A stretch of DNA of 64,000 nt from Mactra quadrangularis (taxonomy: Eukaryota; Mollusca; Bivalvia; Venerida; Mactridae): positions 43,436,883 to 43,500,882 of the forward strand of contig CM046298.1 of NCBI GenBank assembly GCA_025267735.1. Reading direction: 5' to 3'. How positions within the stretch are numbered: position 1 is the stretch's first letter; every line of letters starts with the position of its first letter. The notes beneath the pieces were generated by a model. The model made no database searches. It saw only the letters and a program-made list of their open reading frames with translations, and was not told where the DNA came from. Made by a program: the position numbers and the translations under genes. Below, in pieces: positions 44,201 through 56,583 of the stretch.

Positions 44201-45485
44201 TTTGCCTTCTTGAGTCTTATTCAATTTGCATGAAGGTCTTTCATGTGCTTTCAGTACTTTGATTTTAGTCCCATTCACAAATATTTTAAAAGTTTGAGGG
44301 ACTTGCCCAAAGATGCTTGATCTGCAATTGACTCAGTATCTTACAAATATGATCTTATAGTTTGAGCGACTTACCTCTAGCTGCTTGCCCTATGATTAGA
44401 TTTGTACAAGTGTGATCTCATCTTTTTACTTTGCAGGCTTTTACTGTCATTCACTGACACATCTGAACATTAGAAATACAAAGACAACTAACTGTGGGGC
44501 TTTTAGTATATGTAAAGCATTCAATCCAGACCAAGGTTGTAAAAAGTTAATTAGATTTGTCATATATGGAACAATGATCAATTTTGAAGGTGCGTTGTAC
44601 TGTTTACAGAATCTACCCTGTTTACAGTATTTAGGTTTTGATGATACATGTGCTTTGGTTGAAGCTGATGTTGAGGCAAGGTCATCTCAAGGTCATGACC
44701 TTGTCAATTATAGTTTGAGAAATATTGTGGCACATGGAATAAAAGTATCGGAGGTCAGTCAAGAAAGTATTACACTTGCTTGTCAGCTTTGTCAGCAGGC
44801 AACAGAAGCTAGACTGTACTGTGATGTGAGCAATGATGGAGTGCTGTCAGTAAAAACTTTAAAAAATCTTACAAAACTAGGAATTGGTAATAGTCATACT
44901 CAAATTCTTACATTTGAAAATGGTGTTTTACCTGTGTTGAAAGAAATAGGACAACAATTAGAAGAACTGACATTGGCTGATGTTAATGATTTTGACCTGG
45001 TTGCTATTGGCAACTATTGCAGAAATTTACAAAGTCTTTCCATGCTTGTATCCGAAGATGATAATGACCGGTTGCCATTGGTTACCAACATGTTTGTTGA
45101 TGGTCGTCATGTGATATTCTCTAAATTGAAAATATTAGAAGTACATTATCCTATGACAGTGACTGACCTACAGAGAAATGCTTTTGTTGTTCTGATGAAG
45201 AATGCTAAGTTATTAACTAAAGTTACTTTACAGTACGTATCATGGCTAACAACTGATTTATTTCTTGATATTCTACAAGAAAATCCTTTTGTTACATTGA
45301 AAGCGATGAAGCTAGTTTATTGTGATGAAATTGAAGGAGAAGCTATTAAAAGATTAGTGTTTGAAAGCAATGATTTGTGTTCACTGAACTTATTTAAATG
45401 TAGAAACATCAGTCGACAAGACTTTGAGCAAATGAACAAATATGTCAAAAAGAACAATCTAGATTTGAATATTAGTTGGGATTAA
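41123..45485 (+). CDS. Leucine-rich-repeat protein (four exons, 502 residues)
   Basis: Exons 41123-41273, 42802-42971, 43774-43912 and 44437-45485 join in frame (1509 nt with stop). Residues 1-85 form a helical, basic leader (VRTLKLCCYRRIALSFEKLW) without clear repeats. From about residue 85 on, leucine-rich repeats of the long ribonuclease-inhibitor/FBXL type appear: ITHLELKDAGI, LVYLGLSGMNNISARAL, LRSLDLTQTGCNDQVL, LTHLNIRNTK, LEELTLADVNDFDLVAIG and, near the end, LCSLNLFKCRNISRQDFEQM. No signal peptide or membrane segment, so probably intracellular. The leader could be a divergent F-box or another ubiquitin-ligase adaptor box, as in FBXL or ZYG11-type proteins, but I see no diagnostic residues. 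A SINE sits in intron 2 and the 3' UTR holds a small foldback. Confidence 0.8.
42802..42971 (+). CDS. LRR gene exon 2
   Basis: TATTAAAG acceptor, ATG|GTAAAT donor; 170 nt. Includes ADMIQHLLEALIQEKC and PQITHLELKDAGI. Confidence 0.8.
43394..43700 (+). repeat. tRNA-derived SINE (family 1) in LRR intron 2
   Basis: Well-preserved head GGCTAGTTCAGTTGGTAGCA, B-box-like GTTTCGATTCCC, family body and a GCTACGGCGTTAAACACAAC tail. Confidence 0.85.
43774..43912 (+). CDS. LRR gene exon 3
   Basis: CTATTTCAG acceptor, G|GTAATT donor; 139 nt, two leucine-rich repeats. Confidence 0.85.
44437..45485 (+). CDS. LRR gene exon 4 (last)
   Basis: CTTTGCAG acceptor; 1049 nt open to TAA at 45483-45485. Carries the remaining repeats. 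Confidence 0.88.
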
Positions 45486-45571
45486 ATACTTTAGGAATAT
45501 TGTTTAACAGGGAACATGATCAACTTTTAAGGTTTAATCAGCAGCATGTTCAGTAACGACTGTTAGCGAAC

Positions 45572-45714
45572 GTTAGGGTACAGGACAACTCAACCCAAAG
45601 ACAGCCTCAACCCGTGGATAACTCAACTCAAAGTTTGGACAACTCAACCCATTAGTAAGGTATAGAATTGTCTGGGGTTGAGTTGTCTTTGGGTTGAGTT
45701 GTTCCAATCCTAAC
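45572..45714. repeat. Small foldback in the LRR gene 3' UTR
   Basis: GTTAGGGTACAGGACAACTC on the left is mirrored by GAGTTGTTCCAATCCTAAC on the right; GACAACTCAACCC-like motifs recur inside in both orientations. The RNA would form a long hairpin. Confidence 0.6.
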
Positions 45715-46267
45715 ATTACGGAATGTTTTGGAATGTTTTAGGTAATTGAACAGGCTACAGAGACATAGATGTTCTATGTTATATATGTCTCAGATTTAAT
45801 GTAACATCTTATAATTGTTGTGATAATATAATGTCAAATTGTCTTCATTTTACAAGATAAATGACCTCAGGGGAGAAATGACATTCCTTTATTGTTGGTT
45901 TGAAAATTAAGGAAATCACAAAAAATCTTTCAAGAAAGAATATTTGCCAATTTTGAATAAGATCTTTTCATTATCACCAAGATCAACAGTTACCTCATAA
46001 ATGTTTAACTATGTTTTATATCGTATACTTGTTCATGAAAATATCTGCTATTTTTCTTTATTTCATTTTTAATTGTCTTTCCTTAAATCAATGTGATAAA
46101 TTAAACATATACATGTATTTGTTTCTTGATATATGTAATGTATTGATTGTAAGTTAATGTAATGTTTTCATTTTTAGTTTGTTTGTTTGATTTTTATTGG
46201 ATAGTCTTGTTTTGTCGGACAATAGCTTTAAGCTAGTGTTATATGTGGTTGATAATAACCGACTCTA

Positions 46268-46273
46268 AATAAA
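46268..46273 (+). terminator. Polyadenylation signal, LRR gene
   Basis: AATAAA 783 bp after the stop, in a CTCTAAATAAAGGTTATC context. Confidence 0.55.
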
Positions 46274-46416
46274 GGTTATCTTATCTATCTTTTAACTCAC
46301 AAGCACAGAAAAATACATTTTTACTTAAATGGCTCTGCCACTCATAAATATATATGGTTTCTGAGTTATCTCAGTGAAAAAATCAATCTTTCAACAGATA
46401 TCCTCTATATAATATA

Positions 46417-46755
46417 ATGGCAAATCAAGAAAAATGTTTTCTGTTTCAAAAATTTATCCTTATGCCTCAGTCCTATAAAATCGTGGCTTGTTGCGGACCA
46501 GTATGTGCAGTCAGTTGTAGGCCGTGGAAAGCCTTGCGTATCAAGGTGACGGTATGCACATGGTACGACACAACACGCCTGTACGGAGCTGTATCTGGAA
46601 GATATGCATGTTTAATCAATGCTCGGCCACAATTTTGTTCAGGATTTGACTCTGAAACTGATACGTGTATACTGGGCTCATCTCCCAGACCCTGGTTAAA
46701 ACGTAACAATCCGTATGCGTACGCAAGAGTTTGTATGGGTCCTTGTGGAGCTTGA
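46417..46755 (+). other. Unassigned Cys-rich frame, doubtful
   Basis: 112 codons with several Cys (KIVACCGPVCAVSC, RPQFCSG, VCMGPCGA) and an AATAAAG motif about 55 bp downstream. An equally long antisense frame covers it. More GC-rich than its surroundings, so it could be a captured exon or part of a repeat. I recognise no family. Confidence 0.2.
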
Positions 46756-47392
46756 TCGCAAGGTGCCCTCACGGCTATTTTTATGTTTATGGGACTAGCT
46801 TTATGTATTCAATAAAGAAAAACTTTTAATCAAATTTTTTATCATAACACCCTAGAGCTGTCATCAATTCCCACGATATCGCTGTATTGTCAATATTTAT
46901 TTTCCAATCAATACGGTAATTGATATGCATTTTGCAATATTGATAATAAAGCATATAAAGGCAAAAGAATAAGAGTCACTAGTAAGGATCAAATTTGTTA
47001 GACAAACCATCAATCGTAAGCAGAAACAGATGCGCTGTCATAATATGAACTGATAGGTCTAAAACATTGATGGCACCTCAATTAAGGAAATACCTCTAGT
47101 CCACAGAAGGAATAACATTTATGACAAGTATACATTTATTATGAGTTTATGACAACATAAATGGTTTGTATAGTACTGCAATGAAGAAATCAATGTAATA
47201 TTAGTGTATCGTCGATGCTTATTTCTCGATATATCAATATCGACGATACGCGTCTAGCCCAATCAATGACAGCTCTATAACACCCACATTGTTTCTAGAA
47301 TAAAGTTCAGTGGTAAGAAGACAACATGGTTGGCTTATGTTCTAACTCTTAGCTGACTATCCAAAGATGATTAAACCAATGTTGGCTGGAGC

Positions 47393-47789
47393 CAATCTCC
47401 GTAAACAGATATCCTGTAGAGCGTTGTCGTACAGGATCTCTACTTTCTTGGTGGAAGGTCACGTCGAAATGAACTTAGTGTCGATTATTCAATGCGTAGC
47501 TTTAATCTAAACGAAAACACTATTAATCACATTTAAATTTCGTAATTTCTTTTTTTAGACCAGGTTTGCATGCTAATTCAACAGTGGTATTATTCACAGT
47601 CAGCGATTGGGCGGCTCATTTCAAATTGCGTGACGTAGGTGATGTAAACAAGTTACGTATCATAACAATTTAGTCATGAATATTACAATGAGCAAAGGTC
47701 ACCTGAACGTGACCTTCGTTTGGAAAAGGTCAGATCTAAATTAGCGAGTATGTGAGCGGAAAATTTTAGATCGAGTTTTAATCAGATTG
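47393..47789. mobile_element. Mutator-like MITE, copy 2, 9-bp target duplication
   Basis: 397 bp from CAATCTCCGTAAACAG to AATCAGATTG. GGCTGGAGC flanks both sides (47384-47392 and 47790-47798). Reverse orientation of 31104-31499. A truncated third copy is at 54802. Confidence 0.85.
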
Positions 47790-48075
47790 GGCTGGAGCTA
47801 ACCCACTTATATATTCACAAACATAAACACATTTACTTTACAACAAAATAACTAACAAATTTATGATATGTCTGTGATACATTTAATATACAAAATATTT
47901 ATATTTAGATATATATATATATATATAGATATTTACTAAAATTTAAAATAATGTATTTAATTTCATTGTTATAAGATAAATAAATAATGATTGGTTTATC
48001 AAAAATAAAAATTACATGTACATACAGTTTTTTAATTATTTTATATAAATAATTTATCATTAGCAGTAAACATAG

Positions 48076-48260
48076 ATCACTAGTCTCATACAGGTACTTG
48101 TAGGTGGGGCTACCTTGATCACTAGTCTCATACAGGTACTTGTAGGTGGGGCTACCTTGATCACTAGTCTCATACAGGTACTTGTAGGTGAGGCTACCTT
48201 GATCACTACTCTCATACAGGTACTTCAAGGTGTAGCAACAATGAGCACTAGCCTAATACA
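48076..48260. repeat. 42-bp minisatellite, about four copies
   Basis: Unit GATCACTAGTCTCATACAGG plus TACTTGTAGGTGGGGCTACCTT; the last copy is degenerate. It runs directly into a SINE body. Confidence 0.85.
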
Positions 48261-48478
48261 GGTCTCAATCAGAACTTCAAGGTGTGGTTACCATTCTCAG
48301 TTCTTACCACTGATTCTAAGGCAGTTGTGAGACCATGACAGAAGTATACATCTAGTAACTGGTTAACAGTTAATTCCAGTGATTTAACCTTTCAAGTAAT
48401 GGTGAGAGGGTTGACTAACAATGGTGATATGATCAATATAATATGTCGCTACAGCATTAAACCCAACAAAAAAAAAAT
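48260..48478 (+). repeat. SINE family 1, body and tail
   Basis: Diverged body starting after the minisatellite and ending GCTACAGCATTAAACCCAAC then poly-A. It meets the next SINE tail to tail. Confidence 0.65.
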
Positions 48479-48808
48479 GTTAGTTTGTTTGTATGTTTGC
48501 TTGTTTGTTGGGTTTAACGCCATAGCAACACATTGTATAGGTCATATAACGGCAGTCAGTCAACCTAGTCACTCCTCCTGGAAGTCCTAAATCTCTGAAT
48601 TTAGCTTTAAACCAACTGCTAAGCTCATACTTTCGTCAGTGACTGACAACTGCCCAACATAATTAAAAATCATTGGTAGGAGGGAGAATGACCGTAGAAA
48701 TAATTTCATGACAAAGCTCAACAAATGTAAGTCCCGCCCAGGAACGGAACCCACTACCCCTCAATCAGTAGACTTGCATGCTACCAACTGAGTAGCAGGG
48801 CGAAAATG
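48478..48808 (-). repeat. SINE family 1, full copy next to the polymerase stop codon
   Basis: Read on the minus strand it begins GCCCTGCTACTCAGTTGGTAGC, has the body and ends CGTTAAACCCAACA. Its head begins within about 10 bp of the polymerase gene stop, in the same orientation. Confidence 0.8.
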
Positions 48809-48814
48809 AATTGT

Positions 48815-48901
48815 TTAACAGTTTCTATTATAAGGATCGTGATATGGTAATTGTAAGTTATCAAACACTTCTTTCTCTGACATGGCTGGTATACCTTGTC
48901 C
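48815..48901 (-). CDS. POLM: Polymerase exon 11: C-terminus
   Basis: 87 nt. GQGIPAMSEKEVFDNLQLPY to NRNC and TAA at 48815-48817; matches the family C-terminal pattern. Confidence 0.85.
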   Translation of the reverse strand, partial: GQGIPAMSEKEVFDNLQLPYHDPYNRNC

Positions 48902-51900
48902 CTGAAATTAAAATCAAAGCACTGAAGGCAAGTGGATATTAAATTATTGCACTTGTCATAGCAGACAATGAATTGCTCTTTAATCTATGTACTGAGGGAC
49001 TACTTCTGGATTCGGTTAGTCGGCAAGGGTCTGAATTATGGTAAATATATTTATTGGAACTGAAGTTCGGAACAAAAATATAAAACCATATTATTACATA
49101 AGATGATGAAAACATCTCAGCTGAAATGCACAACTTTTCACACTTATCAGTGATTTAGCTGCACATGAAAAATAGTTAGTTTTTCAAGTGTCTGTAAGGA
49201 CTTTAAGAATTATTGTGCCTGTCATAGCAGACTAATGAAAGTTAACACTGAACTTAATATATCATGAAAATTTCAAATAAGATCAATCTCATGTTTGGAA
49301 GCTTTGGAAAACTTGGCCAAGCATGCTTACCAATAGATCACAGTCACTATTTAATGAACAACTAAGAAACTAACCTTAGTAAAATCATACAATCCATGAC
49401 TTGTTAACATCATGTTGAGTTTTCTCTCAGCATATGTTCTAGCATCTCTGTTAAACTGTTTACTTCCTGTCCAACCAACCAGAGCATAGTAATATTGACT
49501 GAAAATATATACAAGAGTTTTAAGGCCACTTTCCGGCCTATTCTGTATCAAGTAAGGCCATGCCATATTGGTATTTTGTTAAGCGTCAACTCAAGTTTGA
49601 CAAACCAAGGTACCCTGTGGTTTTTTTCACTCTTGGGGAAAAGGTGGCGGGCCCTTTTACAGGGGAAAATAGCGACAAAAATAAAAATAAGGGAATTTTT
49701 TCAATACTTGTTGTTTCTTAATTTATGATGTACATCAAGGACCCTAGTATGTATAGGGTCATTGTGTACATTGATTTTAATTAAAAAAATTTCATCAACA
49801 ATTTTTTTTTTTTGGATTGAAGACTCTAAAACTTATGCGCACACAAATGCGTTACAAATTCCGGTATGGCATGGCCTAAGGTATTTGTTATCAACTGGCA
49901 AGTGTATGTGCTTATTGTGCTTATTATGCTTATAACTAGGTAAAGAGATTGAATTCAAACAAAGACAGAAGATCGTTCATCTTTTTACAACAGAAAACTG
50001 TTGAAATGTGGACTGAAGCATCTTACATTACTTTACTTTTTTGTATTTATTTTTCAAAAACTTAATATAAGATAAAATAAGATAAGAGACTTTAGTCAGA
50101 TATTTCCCCTTGTATACTGGTACTCTTCAAATAGATAGGTCTAATTAGTTGGATTACTCAGATTTTACCCTTACTTTTCAATGTCAATTTGCCAAAATTA
50201 ACCTTTAATAACTACATTTATGTATTTTTCAAATCATTTAATTTTGTTTGAAATTCAAGCTAAGTATTTTTAGGGTAAAAAACTATCAAATTTTTCAATC
50301 TCTCATACAGAGTTGTCGATCCTTACAGTGATCTTTATCTCTGTTAACGTCTCGAAAGTAGTCCCAAACACGTGATCGTTTAAAACGATCATGTGACAAT
50401 TTTTGAATTTTGTCCAAACGCAACAGACAAACTAAATAACAGATCACCTTTCTTGTCTTGTAGATATTCAAAGGCTTGTCGTTGACAGTCCCTTAGCACT
50501 AAATTTTTGTCATAATTTTTAGCAATATCATCTATTGTTGACATTTTTGCGGATGAGTAAAAAAGCCAAATTACTCAGAATAGGAAGACGTTTCACAAGA
50601 AAATAGTTCTTGTAAATATAACTCTTTAAAAATTGGATTTCGCCTGTAATAAAATTATATTTCACGTAAAACTTTAAGATAATATATATATAAGACGAAT
50701 TACGCTTTAGATACAAAATCTAAATTATATTACTATTTTACAAGAATCTTGTAAAACCCCGAGACGTTTACAGAGATATAGATCACTGTAAGGATCGACA
50801 ACTCTGTATGAGAGATTGCAAATTTTTATCACTTCTGTAAATATCTTCATTTGCAAGAAAGATATTAGATAAAAAAATTTGTTATCCTTATACATTGTAT
50901 AGGAATTCAATGATAAAATCAGAGGATTCAAACTGTATGGACCTTCTTACCAATTGGATTGCTTCAGATTTTATCAGGGAAAGATAACTGACTAAAGTCC
51001 CTAATTACATTTCAACTAACTTTCAATATCTAAGTAAATTGGAGTGTCATTAGTTAATGAAGAAATTATCTTATGTGCTGAATTTGTAAAGAAATACAAG
51101 TCAGTTTAAGGATTGAGTTATTGCTGAGATTCCTGGATACAACCTAATCTGAAAAAAATGAAAATGTTAATTTTCCTGTAATAATAAGGTACAAGAAGAA
51201 GTTTCCAGCTTAGTGGAAGGGTAGGTAAAGTTAGGTTAGGTGCCCTGGTCGATGTAAATTAACCTAAATAGTGTTGACATGGTGTTGAACCAAGAAAGGG
51301 TATAACATATTTTTAAACCAAAATAAAAAATAGAAATAATGGAAAAGAAAAAACTGACAAAGGTCTGGTATGTGAACTGCCATAAAATATTTTAAAGAAA
51401 AGCCATAGTTTTACTATACCTGTACGGTGAAATAATCAAATCAACTCTTCTAGCTATCCAATCATGATCCTCCTTACAAAGGTCATACGGGTCAACATTA
51501 ATATTCACAACTTTGTCTTCACAAGAATCAGTCATGTGATCCTCCTTCATACTTTCATCTATCACTGAAGAGCTTCCCTCAGTACTTTTATTTTCACATG
51601 ACCTTGACCTCATTTCATTACCTGACCTTGAACCACAGGTCAAATTTTCTGTTTTATCAGAATCGAAGTTTTCTTCACTATTTTCAACATGAGGGGTTGT
51701 ATTGCTAGTATTAGATGAGTTTTTATTTTCAGTAACATCAGTCTTTGATAGTTCTCTAACTTTTCTAGGCACTTTTATAATTCCTATCCATTTTTCAAAA
51801 TGATCAAGCTGACCACGTTGTGTTAGTTTAGATTTTCTGTATAATACTTCAGGCGTGAAAGTACATCGCTCCAATTTTCCATGTAATAAAATATCAGAAC

Positions 51901-54900
51901 ATTCTAGACTGTTGATCAATCTAGGTAATACACCATTTATTCTATCTTCTACATGGTGGGATATCAATATATCAACATCATGTCCACTTTCTTTACCTCT
52001 GAAATAAAGTTAATTAAACATAAAAGATGCATAACCTTAGTATTAAAGAAATATCAATATACATATACAGTACCCACCAAAAGTTTGGAGACAAAAGAAA
52101 TTCAATGCAATTATTGAACTTCGATGATTATTTCTATAGTATCATTATTTTTGATATAATAAGGTATGGTTGGTGATAAAATGAAAACAAATTTATTTAT
52201 GCAACACATTTACAAAATTCAGCATCTGACATCCTAAAGCTTTTAAATCCATGTTTATTACAATTATTTTCTATAACATAGCTTTTATGATATTTTTGTA
52301 GTCTCATTTATAATTATAATGATAACCAAAAATTGAAGCCACTAAAAAGCATTTCAAAATAAATTGTTGTCAAATTTAAGATAAAAACTATTCAGTAGGC
52401 TTAAAACGTGAAAATGTCTCCAAACTTTTGGTGGGTACTGTATATACTAAAAATCTCCATTTTTCTACATTGTAAGTCAGAATTTATGACCTTTTAACAA
52501 TGATTATTTAAATGGCTATGATTCAAAATGTTATGTCTAAGATAGGAGTAAAAATGATGATTTTTTTTCTGTTTTCTGATATAGCCTTTTCAGGGTACAT
52601 AAATGCTTGAATTTATAATAAATTATAATAATACTACAAATGAACAGATGAATGATTTTTAAAGCCAAATAAAAATAACAGTGGACCAAAAATATCTAAA
52701 GTTATAGTCACAATCTTGGTATGTGTTGATCTTTTTAAATTGAAGGTGTTGGTAGGATTGTGTCCATCCCACTCTAGGCACACTTATTCCAGGCGTGATA
52801 TAAAACCTCACTAACCTTCTAAATCCTCCAGTTACTGTCATCAAAGCACCAGGAAGTATTTTATTTAAATGTTTCTCCACTAAATGTTGTATATATGTAG
52901 CTTCTGAACATAATACTGGTGTAGTTAAATCATTATGAAAACTTAAACCTGAATAACAACAATATATATAATAATAATAATAATGATAATAATAATAAAG
53001 ACTTTATTTAATGAGGCTACACATTTGGATAAATCCAATCTTCCATGTGGACCTCTAGAAAACATGTACAGTTATTTACATTATTTACATAGTGAAAAAC
53101 AAATAGAAAGATAAGTAATATGATGCAAAGTCACACAAGCCTGAAATAAAAAGAGTGAATATTTCCAGTGGACAAAAGAAGGTTTTGGTAGGATTGTGTC
53201 CATCCAATATATATTAAGTTTACTACAGCTCTCATAAAACAGTGGCTAGAGTTACGGTAACTGTACACAACCCCTGCAAGGACAGGCTAGAATAATGGAA
53301 GTCAATTACATGCATATATTTCCACTTTTAAACATCCGAAAACTTGTTTATATTCATTATTACTTGGAATAAACACATATTTACTTCTGTAACTCTAGCC
53401 ATTGCCTTGCTAAAAACAGAACTGCAGACTCAGCATTAATAAGTTTAAAAATACTTCACCCAATATTTGTGGCCATGATTATTGGTAATAAACATAAACA
53501 TTTTCAATTAGGGTCTTTTTTCAGTTATCTTTCCCTGATAAAATCTGAACAATCCAATTGGTAAGTAGGTCTTCACAGTTGGAATTCTCGGATTTTATCA
53601 TTGAAATCCTAAGTAAGGATAACAAAGTATGTCATCTAATATCTTTCTTGTTAATGAAGATGTTAACAAAAGTGATGGAATTTAGATAGTTTTTTACCCT
53701 AAAAACAGTTAGCTTGATTTTCAAACAAATTAAATGATTTACAAAAATGTTATTTTAGATTTTTTACTTTTGGCTAATTGGCATTGAAAAGTAAGTGTAA
53801 AATCCGAGTAATCAAACTAATTGGACCTACCTATATGAAGAGCAAACAAGAGGAAATAACTGACTAAGGTCCCTTATCAGTATGTTCTGTTTAGTACATC
53901 TTTATTAGGCATCAAAATGTCTTGGACTATTTACAATACCCATGGCAAACACCACAAGTTCCGTCACAAACAAATACACCAAATACAAAACATAATGTAT
54001 CAAGTACAACAAATCATGTATATCAATATTTTGATAAACTCAAATATGAATAGACCGAGCAGTATAAACATTTGAACAGTTTTCCTGGTGAATAACGATA
54101 TTCTTATATAAATTTAGCAATAAAACTGTACTAATGACATTGTTTTGATCTATGATTTCATAAAATAAACATTTTTTTAGTGTTGATATTTAGTGTTTAA
54201 ATAGAAGAAAATGCTCAACAATACAATACACACCCCATTTGACCCTCCAGTCTTTAGTTTTATGTCCTTTTTGAACCTCACTAATAGTACTCCATCCATT
54301 TAATATAAATTCTCTTGCATGTGAAGGTCCAATCCCAAATATACTGGTGAACAGCTAAATAATATATGAACAATAAAATAAAAGATCATGTGTACATGCT
54401 ATCAGGTCTGATTTGTACTATGTAGATTGTTTATCAACAAGGGTTGTACAGAAAACTATAAACTCAATCGTAATGAAGAGGCTGGTTGAACACTCACGGC
54501 TAAATTGATCTTGATATAAAACTCAATCGGTCCAAAATTAGGTAAAACATTAGCCCAAAAACTGATAAACAAGGGATTTCCTGGTCCCTGATTTATTTAT
54601 TTTTATTTAATTATGTTATGAAGAGCATTTTGTCTTCCAAGATTTTCCATTGGCCTTCAACATTGAACTTACAACACCTCTCTATGGGAAGGAAAATCAA
54701 CAATCAACACTATTTACACATTTCCATAGAAATGCTGGGAATCTATGCATTCCAATGTTAAAAGCCTTTGTTTAAATATATAATTATAATAAAATCAGAC
54801 TCAATCTCTGTAAACGGATATCCTGTAGAGCATTGTCGCATTATTAATAGCATTTTGGTCATGTAATTTCTATTTTTAGACCAAGGTTTGCAGTCTTGAT

Positions 54901-56549
54901 GTTAAAATAAAAAATGTGAACTGTAATCGAGGTATACAATAGTAAATGATATAGAATAACCTTCATTTTATGGAACCATGGATCATTGAGTATTTTCTGA
55001 GCTTCAGAGCTTTCACCATCTTCTATGATCTCCTGTAAATACATTGTAGTGAAAATATATATTGAATGCTGTTTTTCTGGTCAACATTACGTGTAACCAT
55101 TTTTTACCATATAACAAGATATGTAATGTGGAAGCCACACCAAAGCCGGATTTAAAAACTTTTAACACAATAATCACAAAGGGAAATAATCCATAATAAA
55201 GGCAGGTAGAGTTGTGGTTTCTTCTAATTCTGTTTATCACATGGTATGTTATCATTGTAGGAAGTTTCATAAAGATCTGACAATAAATGGCAGAAATGTA
55301 TGCTAAATTGAAAACTTTAAGGCAACTGTTAACAACACCGGATGCCCACCTGACCTCCAGCCCATGTTTCGCCAAACTATTAGCTGAATTTTTTGTTAAA
55401 AAATGTGGCTAAAAAACTTATTACAGAAGATTGTATAATGTAACAATCATAAACTATGCGGAGTTGATCACTTGGTCAAACCAATAAAATAAAGAAAGTA
55501 CCATAAAATTTGAGCAATAATGATTTGAATTACTATTTCATTGCTTTAATATAAAAAGGAATGGTAGTTCAGGGCAAACTTACACTACAAGAGGGTTTTA
55601 AAAGCAAATAACTTGATTTCTTCTGCTGATATTGAGGAATCTGGGATGTCATCAATAAAATCATCCGTCAACAAAATAAATGTATCCATAATATGTTAAA
55701 TATAAAAGGTTTACAATATCTAAAACAAGTAAATCTGTGAGCTAATGCTCACTAGTGATACCCCCGCAAAAATCTAAAAATATGCGACAAACAGGAAGTA
55801 GATGAGCAAGGAGCATGAAATCCCTTTACACCACATGGGACTATGGGATGAAGCAATATGCAAAGTATTAGGCCGCTGCATGTTATGGTTGCTGTGAAAA
55901 CTGCGACGGAAATTTTGTAACGGACGCACGCACGCACGGACAAGGGTAAAACAGTATACCCCCTCTTCTTCGAAGCGGGGGTATAATTATTTTTTTCAGC
56001 CCCTAGGCAACAACAAATTTATCATGTGTTCTATGGATTTGCTCGCACGTTAATATTTAAGGTTTTACAAAAAAAATTATTTCCTTGCTTGCCAATAAAA
56101 TTTTGTTCAAACCACTATAATTTTTTCAGTAATTTTTTCTTCGCTCAATGGTCCCATTATTTTCAAGAAAAATCTGTAGACCACATCATCAATTTGTTGT
56201 GGCAGTACAGGTTCTTAAGTCCAGATTTAAAGACAATAACTGATATTCATGAGAAGTCACTGATGTTTAACATAAACCAACAAATAAGTCAATATGTTTA
56301 CCTGTATAATTCTCTTACAATGTTCTCCAATATTTGTAGCATTCTGTAATTGTTCAACTCTTGTCAAATGAAATGGTAAAGATTTCAAAACACATGCAGC
56401 ACGTCTATAAAATACAAAACAAACCTAATAATAATAATTATAATAATGATGATGATGATATGATGATGGTGGTGGTGGTGGTGGTGATGATGATGATATG
56501 ATGATGGTGGTGGTGGTGATGATATGATGATTATGATATGATGATGAGA

Positions 56550-56583
<34 letters not shown>

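Noticed and set aside
48115..48330. Repetitive frames with LITSLIQVLVG or TSDQGSPTYKYLYE units
   Set aside because: Sense and antisense readings of the 42-bp minisatellite.
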